From: Jiangella alba
Lineage (GTDB): Bacteria; Actinomycetota; Actinomycetes; Jiangellales; Jiangellaceae
DNA length: 64,000 nucleotides
Assembly (NCBI RefSeq): GCF_900106035.1
Contig: NZ_FNUC01000001.1
Span: 124,001-188,000, forward strand
Direction: 5' to 3'
Shown here: positions 16,803-24,918 of the stretch, in pieces
Numbering within the stretch: position 1 is the first letter of the stretch
Layout: each line of letters opens with the position of its first letter
Made by a program: the position numbers and the translations under genes
Notes under the pieces: generated by a model
What the model saw: the letters and a program-made list of their open reading frames with translations, nothing else
What the model was told of the DNA's origin: nothing
Database searches by the model: none

Positions 16803-17823
16803 CTCCGTCCGTCGTCGTCAGTGCTGCCGCAAGTGCCGCGCCGACGGCTCCCGCGTCGGGTCCCAGCCCCGCCGCGACGACGTCGACCATGCCGATGAAC
16901 TCGCGTCGTCCGGCGAGTGCGGCCTCGATGGGCGGGCGCAGCCGAGGCAGCCCCGCCGCGACCCCGCCGCCGATGACCAGCAGGTCCGCGGGGAGGACGG
17001 CGCACAGGCTGGCGATCGTCTCGCCGATGGCCCGGCCCGCCCGCACGACCGCCGCATCGGCCCGCGGGTCGGCGGGCGCCAGGAACACGGCGGCGGCGGT
17101 GGCCCGGCCGGCGGCGCGGGCGATCGCGGTGGCGCTCGCATAGGTCTCGAGGCAGCCGCGGTGGCCGCAGCCGCACCGCGGGCCCTCGCGGTCGTAGGTC
17201 AGGTGGCCGATCTCGCCCAGCCGGTCGTCCGGGCCGGTCAGCAGCCTGCCGCCACTGACCACGCCGCCGCCGACCCCGGTGCCCAGCGTCAGGAACAGCA
17301 CGTCGTCGTGGCCGCGGGCCGCGCCGAGTCGCCATTCGGCCAGGCAGAACGCCCGCGCGTCGTTCAACACGGTGACGGGCCGCCCGGTGGCGGCGCGCAG
17401 GGTGCCGGCGAGCGGGTAGCCCGGCCAGGCTCCGGCGAGGTTCGGGACGAACAGCACCACCCCGCTCCGCCGGTCCACGTGACCCGGCACGCCGACGCCG
17501 ATCGCCGCGATCCGCCCGCCGCCGGACTCCGGGTGACGGCCCGCGCCGGCAGCCGTCCGGTCCGCCACGATCGTCCTCGCAGCCACTGTGCCCACGGCGA
17601 CCGGACGGCCCGAGGACGACCTGGACACACTCGCGCGGTCGGCGGCCGCATCGGCGGCGTCCACCAGCGCGGCCAGGTCGGCGGCGACGGCCACGGGCGA
17701 ACCGGCGGTCGGGAGCGCGCCGCGGGCGAGGACGCGACCGGCCGGCACGTCACGGCCGGCGGGCACGTCGAGGACGACCCACTTGACCGTGGTGCCGCCG
17801 ACGTCGATGCCGAGTACCCGCAC
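16771..17823 (-). CDS. ROK-family sugar kinase
   Basis: 350 residues. ATP-binding DxGGT motif (GIDVGGTTVKWVV) at the start, catalytic NDARAF and the ROK zinc site CGCGHRGCLETYAS. Phosphorylates a sugar, typically glucose, GlcNAc or ManNAc. I place the start at the GTG at 17823, preceded by GGTGGAGTGGC; the further upstream ATG lacks a site. First gene of the long minus-strand operon and divergent from the GntR gene, with the operator between them. No separate DNA-binding domain, so it is a kinase rather than a NagC-type repressor. Confidence 0.9.
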   Translation of the reverse strand: MRVLGIDVGGTTVKWVVLDVPAGRDVPAGRVLARGALPTAGSPVAVAADLAALVDAADAAADRASVSRSSSGRPVAVGTVAARTIVADRTAAGAGRHPESGGGRIAAIGVGVPGHVDRRSGVVLFVPNLAGAWPGYPLAGTLRAATGRPVTVLNDARAFCLAEWRLGAARGHDDVLFLTLGTGVGGGVVSGGRLLTGPDDRLGEIGHLTYDREGPRCGCGHRGCLETYASATAIARAAGRATAAAVFLAPADPRADAAVVRAGRAIGETIASLCAVLPADLLVIGGGVAAGLPRLRPPIEAALAGRREFIGMVDVVAAGLGPDAGAVGAALAAALTTTDGGGRELDQASA

Positions 17824-17859
17824 GCCACTCCACCTTCGGGGGAAATGCAACCTGACTGG

Positions 17860-17886
17860 CTGTCTAGATAGGCAGAGTATCTATAC
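17860..17886. promoter_or_regulatory. Operator of the GntR sugar regulon (divergent promoter)
   Basis: CTGTCTA-GA-TAGGCAG at 17860-17875 is a 7-2-7 inverted repeat with one mismatch, followed by GTATCTATAC at 17877-17886, a second small dyad that also supplies a TATACT-like -10. It lies between the ROK operon and the gntR gene. The same TGTCTA core recurs before the beta-helix operon at 24813-24839. AT-rich dyads of this type are typical HutC/GntR sites. Confidence 0.6.
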
Positions 17887-17925
17887 TGCTAGTGAGTTCG
17901 TCAACCACTGACTGACGGGGACCGG

Positions 17926-18642
17926 ATGAAGACGACCACACCGCCCGCGTACGTGATCATCGAGCGCGAGCTGCGCAAGCTGATCGCGAAGGCCCAGCCG
18001 GGCGACCCACTGCCGTCCGACGCGGAGTTGTGCCGGCGCTTCGGCGTCAGCCGCATGACCGCGCGCCAGGCCGTCCAGCGCCTCGCCGCCGACGGCCTGC
18101 TGTACCGGGTCTCCGGCCGCGGCACGTTCGTCGCGCAGACGCCCGTGCACCGGCGCATCAACACGCTGCTGTCGTTCACCGACGAGATGCGCCGCCGCGG
18201 GCTGAAGGCGGGGTCGCGCCTGCTCCAGTCGGGGGTCCGGGCGGGCACCGACCACGAGGTCGTCGCGCTGCAGTTGCCGGTCGGCGGGCTGGTGGTCGCG
18301 ATCCAGCGGCTCCGGCTGGCCGACGGTGTCCCGATGGCGGTCGAGAACGTCCGGCTGCCGGCCGTCTGCGCGGGCGTCCTCGAGGCGAACCTGGAGGAGA
18401 CGTCGCTGTTCGTGGCACTGGAGGCGATCGGACGGACGCCCACACGCGCGGTCGGCACGCTGACGGCGGCGGCCGCCGACGTGCAGGAGGCGCAGTGGCT
18501 GAACGTGCCCACCGGCGCGCCGCTGCTGATCGAGCAGCGCACCATCCACGACCAGGCCGACCAGCCGCTGGAGTTCACCGAGTCCCGCTATGTCGGCGGC
18601 CGCTACCTGTTCGACATCGAGCTGCTCCGCCAGCCCGGCTAG
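17926..18642 (+). CDS. GntR-family (HutC/UTRA) transcriptional regulator
   Basis: 238 residues. Winged helix at about 8-72 (LIAKAQPGDPLPSDAELCRRFGVSRMTARQAVQRLAADGLLYRVSGRGTFVA region) followed by a UTRA effector domain ending in the conserved TESRYVGGRYLFDIEL. HutC-type regulators sense phosphosugars or related small ligands. It is divergent from the ROK-led operon, and the palindrome at 17860-17875 is the obvious target. A similar motif before the 24.8-kb operon suggests it controls both. Confidence 0.92.
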   Translation: MKTTTPPAYVIIERELRKLIAKAQPGDPLPSDAELCRRFGVSRMTARQAVQRLAADGLLYRVSGRGTFVAQTPVHRRINTLLSFTDEMRRRGLKAGSRLLQSGVRAGTDHEVVALQLPVGGLVVAIQRLRLADGVPMAVENVRLPAVCAGVLEANLEETSLFVALEAIGRTPTRAVGTLTAAAADVQEAQWLNVPTGAPLLIEQRTIHDQADQPLEFTESRYVGGRYLFDIELLRQPG

Positions 18643-18660
18643 GGGTGCCCGGCCGCGCCA

Positions 18661-18729
18661 CCCCGGCCCTCGGCCCCGGCCCCCGGCCCTCGGCCCCGGC
18701 CCCCGGCCCTCGGCCCCGGCCCCCGGCCC
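18661..18729. repeat. GC-rich 20-bp tandem repeat
   Basis: Three perfect copies of a 20-bp unit (CCCCGGCCCTCGGCCCCGGC) at 18661-18720 plus 9 bases of a fourth, 18 bp after the gntR stop and ending directly at the CTAG flank of the IS element. Strand composition is strongly asymmetric. May be a slippage product or part of a gntR terminator; no coding potential. Confidence 0.85.
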
Positions 18730-18753
18730 CCTAGATGACCGATTCCAAGGTGG

Positions 18754-19671
18754 TCAGTGGTCGTAGGCCAGGAGGGATCGCTTGGTCGCCTGACCGGTGT
18801 GGTCGTTGTGCCAGATTGCCGCGGTGAGGGCCAGGATGCGTTGAGTGACGCGGACCCACACTCCGGCCGGGGTGTGTCCGCCATGCTGTTCGAGATCGAG
18901 CTGGCCCTTGAGGGTGTCGTTGATCGACTCGATGACCTGCCGCAACGGTTTGAAGAACTCGGTCCCGGCCCGCTGGGGTTCGCCTTTGCGGGCCGGGCGC
19001 AGCAGGTCCACGCCGGCGTCGGTGAGGGTGGTCTCGAACTCGCGGCCGTAGTAGTTCTTGTCCGCGATCACGATCTGCCCGGCCCGCCCGGGACCGGTGA
19101 GCTCGGGGTCGGCATCGAGCATCCCGAGCAGCGTCTGGCGTTCGTCGGCCTTCGCGCCGGTCAGGGCGAACCCGACCGGCAGGCCGTGCAGTGTGCACAG
19201 CAGGTGCAGCCGCAGTCCCCAGAAGAACCTCGAATGCGAGGCGCAGTAGCCGTACTCGGCCCACCCGGCCAGGTCCGAGCGCCGCGCCGTCTCCCGTGAT
19301 CGGGCACACTCGACCGGGGTGGAATCGGCCACCCAGACGTCATCGGTCCACATGCTCGTGTCCCGGGCCAGCACCCCGACCAGCTGGGCGATCGTGGCGC
19401 CGAGGCGCCGCAGCCGCTTGTTGTAGCCGGGCTGCTGGGGCAGGTATGGGAACAGATGCCGCAGGTGAGCGCGTCCGTAGCGCAGCCAGCGAGCCTCAGA
19501 GGTGAACCCCAGCAGGGCCTGCATCACCGCCAGCGTCACCAACTCCGCGTCGCTGATCCTCGGCTCGATCCCGACCCTGGGCCGCCACGGCGCCAGGTGC
19601 GGAGAATCGATCAACAGGTCATCGACCGTCACGTACAGTGCAGTCGCGAGGGTGTCCAGGTTTGTTCTCAC
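18754..19671 (-). CDS. IS982-family transposase
   Basis: About 305 residues of DDE transposase with WVADSTPVEC (first Asp), IVIADKNYYG (second Asp) and a late Glu in VIESINDTLKGQ, the IS982 layout. An alternative GTG at 19698 would add 9 residues; the 19671 GTG is chosen because IS982 proteins typically begin close to the TNLDTLATALYV sequence. The start region lies inside a nested hairpin (19646-19694) that could restrict translation. The gene is intact, so the element may be active. Confidence 0.9.
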   Translation of the reverse strand: MRTNLDTLATALYVTVDDLLIDSPHLAPWRPRVGIEPRISDAELVTLAVMQALLGFTSEARWLRYGRAHLRHLFPYLPQQPGYNKRLRRLGATIAQLVGVLARDTSMWTDDVWVADSTPVECARSRETARRSDLAGWAEYGYCASHSRFFWGLRLHLLCTLHGLPVGFALTGAKADERQTLLGMLDADPELTGPGRAGQIVIADKNYYGREFETTLTDAGVDLLRPARKGEPQRAGTEFFKPLRQVIESINDTLKGQLDLEQHGGHTPAGVWVRVTQRILALTAAIWHNDHTGQATKRSLLAYDH

Positions 19672-19694
19672 AAACTGATCTTGGACACCCTCGC
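19646..19694 (-). promoter_or_regulatory. Nested hairpin over the transposase start codon
   Basis: On the transcript an outer 13-bp perfect stem (GCGAGGGTGTCCA at one side, 19682-19694 and 19646-19658) encloses an inner 5-bp stem GTTTG/CAAAC (19671-19675 and 19660-19664), with the candidate GTG start at 19671 at the inner stem. External read-through transcripts would fold this way and hide the start, a strategy known from other insertion sequences. Confidence 0.5.
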
Positions 19695-19742
19695 CCACGT
19701 CACCGGCTCATGACACGCGCGCGACCACTTGGAATAGGTCAT

Positions 19743-20687
19743 CTAGTCGGTCCAGGTCAGGGCGGCAGCGGCGTTCGTGCGCAGGATCGCGTCCACCGCC
19801 TCCGTCCCCACCACGGACCGCAGCCGCGGCACGAACGTCTCCCCCAGCACGGCCATCCCCGGTCCGCCGCCGTAGGCACGCAGCTGCGACCGCCGCCCGA
19901 CGTCGGTGCCGAGCAGCAGGCGGTCGCCGAACCCGGCGGCGACCATCCGCTCGACGAGGTCCAGCAGCACGGAGTCCGGCCGGTACTTGATCCGCCCGAC
20001 GGTGTCGTAGAGCAGGTACGCGCCGCGCGCGGCCAGCTCGGCGTGCAACCCGGCGTCGGGATTGCGGTCCAGGTGCGCCAGCAGCACCCGCCCGGCCGGG
20101 ACGCCGTCCGCCGCCAGGAGGTCGAGCAGTTCCGGCCCCATGGTCCCGATCTCGCAGTGGACGGCGACCGGCGCGCCCGTCCGCCGCGCCGCCGACGCGC
20201 CGGCGGACAGCCGCACCCGTTCGGCCGGCGACAGGCGCTGGTAGGAGGCGCCGAGCTTGACGATCCCGGCCCGGTGCGACGACGGCGACGGGCGCGGTCC
20301 CTGCCAGTCGCGCTCGTCGATGCCGCTGGTCAGATCCGTGACCAGGACCTCCTCCAGCACCTGCGCCGGCTCGCGGTACACCCAGTGGCCGGACGGGTAG
20401 TGCGCGTCGCGGTGGTAGCCGGTCGCGGCGACGATGTGCACCCCGGTGGCCCGGCTGACCGACGCCAGCCCGGTGACCGACCGGCCGAGCCCGACCGGCG
20501 TCAGATCGACGATCGCGCCGATCCCGGCCGCCTGGACGGTCTCGACCTCGGCGGTCATCGCGTCGACGGCGCCGAAGTCGTCGCCCGGCAGCGCCGGCGA
20601 GCGCAGGAACAGGTGCTCGTGCGCGTCGACGGCGCCCAGCCCGGCCGGATCGGCCGGACCGAGCACCGTCATGACGAACCCGCTCAC
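19743..20687 (-). CDS. Phosphotriesterase-family metal-dependent hydrolase (lactonase-like)
   Basis: 314 residues of the amidohydrolase TIM barrel: metal motif DAHEHLF (HxH, about 21-27), the bridging Lys in GIVKLGAS, His in AVHCEIGTMG and HLDRNPDAG, and the final Asp in LLLGTDVGRR. PTE-like homologues near sugar genes usually hydrolyse sugar lactones or phosphorylated derivatives. GTG overlaps the propeller gene stop (GTGA). Its TAG stop is fused to the IS982 boundary but the reading frame appears complete. Confidence 0.88.
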   Translation of the reverse strand: MSGFVMTVLGPADPAGLGAVDAHEHLFLRSPALPGDDFGAVDAMTAEVETVQAAGIGAIVDLTPVGLGRSVTGLASVSRATGVHIVAATGYHRDAHYPSGHWVYREPAQVLEEVLVTDLTSGIDERDWQGPRPSPSSHRAGIVKLGASYQRLSPAERVRLSAGASAARRTGAPVAVHCEIGTMGPELLDLLAADGVPAGRVLLAHLDRNPDAGLHAELAARGAYLLYDTVGRIKYRPDSVLLDLVERMVAAGFGDRLLLGTDVGRRSQLRAYGGGPGMAVLGETFVPRLRSVVGTEAVDAILRTNAAAALTWTD

Positions 20688-22705
20688 GGCACCAGCCGGT
20701 GCAGCACCGCGCCCTTCGACAGGTACAGCGCGCCGTCGTCGCCCAGCACGACGGCCGACACGCCCGACGTCACCGTGGTGACGGCGCCGGTCGACGGGTC
20801 CGCGCGCAACAGTTGACCACCCACGACGGCATACACGGTGCCGTCCATCAACACGACGAGACGTTGACCCTCGGACCAGACATGATCAACGTTGATCCAG
20901 TCTTCGGCCGGCACCGCGATCTCCCGCACCACCTGCCGCGTCGACGGGTCCAGCTCGAACAGCCGGCCCAGGGTGAGGCCCCACAGCGTCCCGGACGGCG
21001 ACACCGCCAGCTCCGTGACCGCGGGCAGCCCGGGGTACGGCGTCACCTCCCACAGCTTCGTCCGCGTCACCGGGTCGTACGCGAACACCCGGCCGTCGTC
21101 GTCCGGCGGGACGATGCCCAGGCCGGCCCACTTGGACGTGCTCGCGTAGACGACGTCGCCGATCGCGACCGCGGACACGACGCTGCCGGTCCCGGCCACG
21201 CCGCGGTCCACCGAGACGGATCCCGTCGCCGGGTCGTAGACGCTGATCGCGCCGGTCAGCTGGCCGTAGTTCGGCACCGTCCCGATGACGACGCGGCCGG
21301 CCGCCGACGCCAGCGCCATCGGCCGGTCCTGCCCCTGCGCCGCCAGGTTCGCGACGGGGCCGGGGTTGCTGCCCCACGCGAACGGCTCGGACGGCCGGTA
21401 GCGCAGCACCGTCCCCGCCGGGTACGTCCCGAGGTACAGGTCGGAGCCGACCCGCAGCATCTCGTCGGTCTGCCCGACGGTGCCGCGCGGCACCTGCGCC
21501 AGCTCACCGGTCGCCGGGTCGTACGACGAGAGCCCGCCGGAGCCGAGCCCGCCGGCCCAGACCCGGCCGTCCGGCCCGACCCCGAGCGAACGGATGTGTA
21601 CCGGCTCGCCGGTGATCTCCAGCTGGTCGACGCGCGACTGGCCGGTGCGCGGGTTGTGCACCCAGAGCCGGCCGATGTAGTCGGTCATCACCAGCGACTC
21701 GCCCGGGTATCCGGGCTCGTCCAGGTCGATCCAGGCGAACCCGCGCGACGTGAACATCGACGGGAACGCCCCGGTCTCGCGGGTCCGTCCGGTCAGCGTG
21801 CTGAACGCGTTCAGCCGGCCGTTCGTACCGACGAAGTAGACCTCCTTGCGCATCGGCGCGACGGGTGACACGTCCAGACCGCCGGCCGGCCCGAGCGGCG
21901 CCAGCCACGTCCGAGCGCGCAGGTCGTAGCGGAGCATCGTCCGCGACGCCGTCAGGTGCACGTAGGCGATGTCGCTGCGGACGGTGACCTGGTTGACCTC
22001 GTGCTCGGCGTCGTAGGGCGGCGGCAGCGCGATGTCGGTGACGGCGCCGGAGCCGATGTCGACGCGGACCAGCCGCGCCTTCTGCGTGCCCAGTCCGGCG
22101 TAGACGGCGTCGCCCCAGACGACGACGCTGCGCAGGTACTGGGAGTCGGGCGAGAGGTTGCCGTAGTCGCGGAAGGTCCCGTCGTCCGGGTCGTACGCGA
22201 ACAGCTGGCCGGTCGGGTAGCCGCCGAAGAACACGGTCCCGTCCGGGTGGATGCCCAGCCCGTACAGGTACGTGACGGCGCTCGACGGGCGGCCGACGTC
22301 GGTCAGGGTGTCCGTCGCGTAGTCGTAGGAGTAGAGGCGGCCCTGCTGGAAGGTCGCGATGTACAGGGTGCCGTCGGGCGCGACCGCGAGGTCGCGCGAG
22401 CCGATCGCGCCGGGCAGCCGCACCGACCGGATGGATCGGCGTTCGCGCACGTCGATGACGTGCAGGCTGGTGGTGCCGGAGCCGAGCAGCACGGTGTAGA
22501 TCACCGGCGTGCCGTCGGGCAGTGTGCCGTAGGCGACCTTGTCGATGGCGACGTTGGTGATGGGGGTGCCGACCTCGGTGAGGCCGGCGGCGGGAGCGGC
22601 GGGAGCGGCGGGGGCGACCGGAGCGGCCGGGGCGCTCGCCGCGCCGCCGGCCACGAGGGCGACGGCGGCGGCGAACGTCAGGACCCGGCGGGCGAGACGT
22701 GGCAT
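20684..22705 (-). CDS. Secreted beta-propeller protein (NHL/PQQ-like repeats)
   Basis: 673 residues. Sec signal peptide (MPRLARRVLTFAAAVALVAGGAASAPAAPV..., cleavage near 30) with an Ala/Pro linker, then many WD/NHL-like blades containing GPDGRVWAGG-, PDGTLYIATF- and SPSGTLWGLT-type strands; at least seven blades. No catalytic residues recognised; such proteins bind or cleave extracellular polysaccharide or act as lyase-like streptogramin-type propellers. Start ATG at 22705, 20 bp after the beta-helix stop. Second gene of the GntR-controlled operon. Confidence 0.78.
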   Translation of the reverse strand: MPRLARRVLTFAAAVALVAGGAASAPAAPVAPAAPAAPAAGLTEVGTPITNVAIDKVAYGTLPDGTPVIYTVLLGSGTTSLHVIDVRERRSIRSVRLPGAIGSRDLAVAPDGTLYIATFQQGRLYSYDYATDTLTDVGRPSSAVTYLYGLGIHPDGTVFFGGYPTGQLFAYDPDDGTFRDYGNLSPDSQYLRSVVVWGDAVYAGLGTQKARLVRVDIGSGAVTDIALPPPYDAEHEVNQVTVRSDIAYVHLTASRTMLRYDLRARTWLAPLGPAGGLDVSPVAPMRKEVYFVGTNGRLNAFSTLTGRTRETGAFPSMFTSRGFAWIDLDEPGYPGESLVMTDYIGRLWVHNPRTGQSRVDQLEITGEPVHIRSLGVGPDGRVWAGGLGSGGLSSYDPATGELAQVPRGTVGQTDEMLRVGSDLYLGTYPAGTVLRYRPSEPFAWGSNPGPVANLAAQGQDRPMALASAAGRVVIGTVPNYGQLTGAISVYDPATGSVSVDRGVAGTGSVVSAVAIGDVVYASTSKWAGLGIVPPDDDGRVFAYDPVTRTKLWEVTPYPGLPAVTELAVSPSGTLWGLTLGRLFELDPSTRQVVREIAVPAEDWINVDHVWSEGQRLVVLMDGTVYAVVGGQLLRADPSTGAVTTVTSGVSAVVLGDDGALYLSKGAVLHRLVP

Positions 22706-22725
22706 GAGCGGGGTTCTCCTCGGAC

Positions 22726-24798
22726 TCAGGTGAAGACGAAGTGCCGGCCCTCGAGCGACTCCGAGACGCCGACCTGGGCGACCACGTCGTTGCTGATGAC
22801 CGCCTCGGCCGTGGTCTTGACGATGATCTGGGCGTTGCTGGGCAGCGCGGTCGCGCCGGTCGCGACTCCGGCGACGGTGGGCGCGCCGGAGCCGGCGGTG
22901 TCGCACTCGAGCAGCTTCACCGTGTAGCGCTGGTTGCCGGGCGATGTCGCGATCAGCACGATCTCGGCCTGCCAGGCGCCCTCGATGCCCGGTGTCAGCG
23001 ACTTCGTCATGACCGCGACCGGCCCGACGTACACCCGCAGCGTCTTCGGGTTCGCGCTGGGCGCCGTCGTGCCGGTGAACGTGGTGCGGACGGCGGCGCC
23101 GGCGGTGTTGAGGTTGTACGGGGGGATCGCGTGGGTGTGCAGGTTGTCCTCGCCGACCGTGATGTTGCCGACGTCGGTCGTGGTGACCAGCGGGCGCAGG
23201 TGGTGGCCCTGGTTCTGGTAGAGCGCGACGCCGGTGGCGCCGGTCCGCACGGGCGTGGTGCCGGCCGGCGCGCGGTTGTTGCGGGCGAACCCGGTCGCGG
23301 CCGCGTTGAGCAGGTCGATGAAGATCGTCGAGTGCTCGGTGTTCTCGGGGACGAGCACGTTGCCGGGGTCGATCCGCATCACCCGCAGCAGGGTGTTGTC
23401 GTAGATCTCGAGGTTGCCGAAGTTGTCGACCCGGGCGCAGCGCCCCTGCAGCGACAGCGCCCCAGGCGTGCGGGTGTAGACCTTGTTGCCAGACAGCTCC
23501 AGGAAGTCGCGGGCCAGCGAGCTGCCGCCCTGGAACCACAGCTCCGCCGGGTCCTCGACGGTGTTGCCGACCACGCGGTTGCGCTGACCCTGCACGACGA
23601 TGGCGCGGGAGAAGCCCTTGACGACGCAGTTGCGCAGCTCGCTCTCGTTCTCCGACGGCGCGGCGTAGAACCCCATCGTCAGCAGGTCCTGCGGGACCTC
23701 GGGCGCCTCCGGGTTGGTGCGGATCGCGTGCCTGCGCCCGCCGACGATCGTCGTGTGGTCGACGATCACCTTGCCGAGCGGGCCGATGGTGTGCGAGACG
23801 CCGACGACGTACCCCGTCGCGTCGATGAAGCTGCCGGACAGCCGGACGGTGCCGCCCATCGAGCCGGCGAAGTCGACGCAGTTGAGGTTCTGCTCGCCCA
23901 CGTCGGTGTCCGGGCCGACGGCGACGAAGTCGGGCCCCGGGTAGCAGTGGATGTCGCGCAGGCTCCAGTTGCCGCCCTGGAACTTCATGCACCGGCGGGT
24001 CTGCCCGTTGTAGGCGAAGTGGCAGCTCTCGAACGTGCCGTGCATGGTGGGCGTGGCCCGCTGGTCCAGCAGGTGCACGAAGTCGTTGTCCTCGCCCGAG
24101 CCGCCCGACGCGGTGACGTTGCGCACCGTCACCCGCTCGCACTCGTAGACGAACAGGTGGTTCACCTTGCCGGCCTGGTTGGCGAAGGTCCCGTCCTTGC
24201 GGCCGACGAAGTCGCGCCCCACGTAGCCGTCGACGATCAGCTCGGCGACGCCCTTGGCGGTGACGCCGAACGTGCCCAGCGACGTCGAGTTGCCGGCGAG
24301 GTCGAGGAAGCCGAGGTTCGCCAGGCGGGTGTCGTACATGCGCAGCTCGCCGCCGTCGGAGCGCCAGCAGCCCTCGGGGATGTTCTGAGCGTCGACGACC
24401 AGCCCGTACAGCCGGGTGTCGCAGTTCGTGGCCTGGAACCACTTCCCGGCCGGGCCGACGGCGTGCAGGCTCGCGTCCGGGACCAGCAGCGTTCCCGGCA
24501 TGAACCGGACGTTGATCGTCTCGCCGGTGACGGCGACCTGGCCGACCGTGTACGTGCCGGGCGGCACCACGATCTGCCGCCCGTCCGCGGCGGCGACGTC
24601 GGCCATGAACGCGCTCGCGTTGGCCGCGCCGGTGCCGGCCGGGCTCATCGTGCTCTCGAACTCCCCGACGGCGAAGACGCTCCTGGGGCTCGGCCGTGCG
24701 GCCGCGGCCGCCGGGGCGGTGGCGACCACGCCGGCCGCGGCGCCGGCGGTGGCGGCGCTCGCCGCGGTGACCAGGGCGCGGCGGGTGAAGGTGCTCAT
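22726..24798 (-). CDS. Tat-exported right-handed parallel beta-helix protein (pectate-lyase-superfamily)
   Basis: 690 residues. Twin-arginine signal (TRRALVTAASAATAGAAAG) and cleavage near ARPSP, then a pectate_lyase_3-type start (GTGAANASAFMADVAAADGRQIVVPPGTYTVG pattern around 55-90) and repeated short beta-strand coils with Asn ladders. Family members are polysaccharide lyases, epimerases or glycosidases, so it probably attacks an extracellular polymer that the neighbouring transporter takes up. The active site cannot be assigned. Lead gene of its operon, behind TGTCTA operators. Confidence 0.8.
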   Translation of the reverse strand: MSTFTRRALVTAASAATAGAAAGVVATAPAAAAARPSPRSVFAVGEFESTMSPAGTGAANASAFMADVAAADGRQIVVPPGTYTVGQVAVTGETINVRFMPGTLLVPDASLHAVGPAGKWFQATNCDTRLYGLVVDAQNIPEGCWRSDGGELRMYDTRLANLGFLDLAGNSTSLGTFGVTAKGVAELIVDGYVGRDFVGRKDGTFANQAGKVNHLFVYECERVTVRNVTASGGSGEDNDFVHLLDQRATPTMHGTFESCHFAYNGQTRRCMKFQGGNWSLRDIHCYPGPDFVAVGPDTDVGEQNLNCVDFAGSMGGTVRLSGSFIDATGYVVGVSHTIGPLGKVIVDHTTIVGGRRHAIRTNPEAPEVPQDLLTMGFYAAPSENESELRNCVVKGFSRAIVVQGQRNRVVGNTVEDPAELWFQGGSSLARDFLELSGNKVYTRTPGALSLQGRCARVDNFGNLEIYDNTLLRVMRIDPGNVLVPENTEHSTIFIDLLNAAATGFARNNRAPAGTTPVRTGATGVALYQNQGHHLRPLVTTTDVGNITVGEDNLHTHAIPPYNLNTAGAAVRTTFTGTTAPSANPKTLRVYVGPVAVMTKSLTPGIEGAWQAEIVLIATSPGNQRYTVKLLECDTAGSGAPTVAGVATGATALPSNAQIIVKTTAEAVISNDVVAQVGVSESLEGRHFVFT

Positions 24799-24812
24799 CG
24801 TGCCTCCCAGTT

Positions 24813-24839
24813 GTCTAGCGGTATAGACAGATAGACACT
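24813..24839. promoter_or_regulatory. GntR-type operator before the beta-helix operon
   Basis: GTCTA (24813-24817) and TAGAC (24824-24828) form an inverted repeat, and a further TAGACA lies at 24832-24837; on the minus strand this reads as tandem TGTCTA units. The core matches the operator at 17860-17875 next to gntR. It starts 15 bp upstream of the beta-helix start codon, a repressing position. Confidence 0.5.
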
Positions 24840-24918
24840 TGTGGCGGCACAGTAGCGGCGTGCACGGAGACAGGTCAATGTCCGATTCGTCCCGCGATCC
24901 GCCGCGCGCGGGCGCTCC

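Larger units (their letters stand above)
18735..19742 (-). mobile_element. IS982-family insertion sequence, complete
   Basis: About 1,008 bp with terminal inverted repeats: left ATGACCGATTCCAAGGTGGT and right (complement) ATGACCTATTCCAAGTGGTC, differing by one substitution and one indel. Both ends are flanked by CTAG (18731-18734 and 19743-19746), the probable target duplication. It contains one intact transposase gene. It sits exactly at the TAG stop of the phosphotriesterase-like gene, leaving that protein's end intact. The size is typical for IS982. Confidence 0.88.

Noticed and set aside
20684-24442. 1,252-codon minus-strand frame spanning the propeller and part of the beta-helix gene
   Set aside because: Only its last 673 codons, after the ATG at 22705, are protein-like with a signal peptide; the rest is an off-frame reading of the beta-helix gene.
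22741-24834. 697-codon plus-strand frame across the beta-helix gene
   Set aside because: Shadow reading with Arg/Val/Asp/Ala bias; the minus strand has a Tat signal and a beta-helix pattern.
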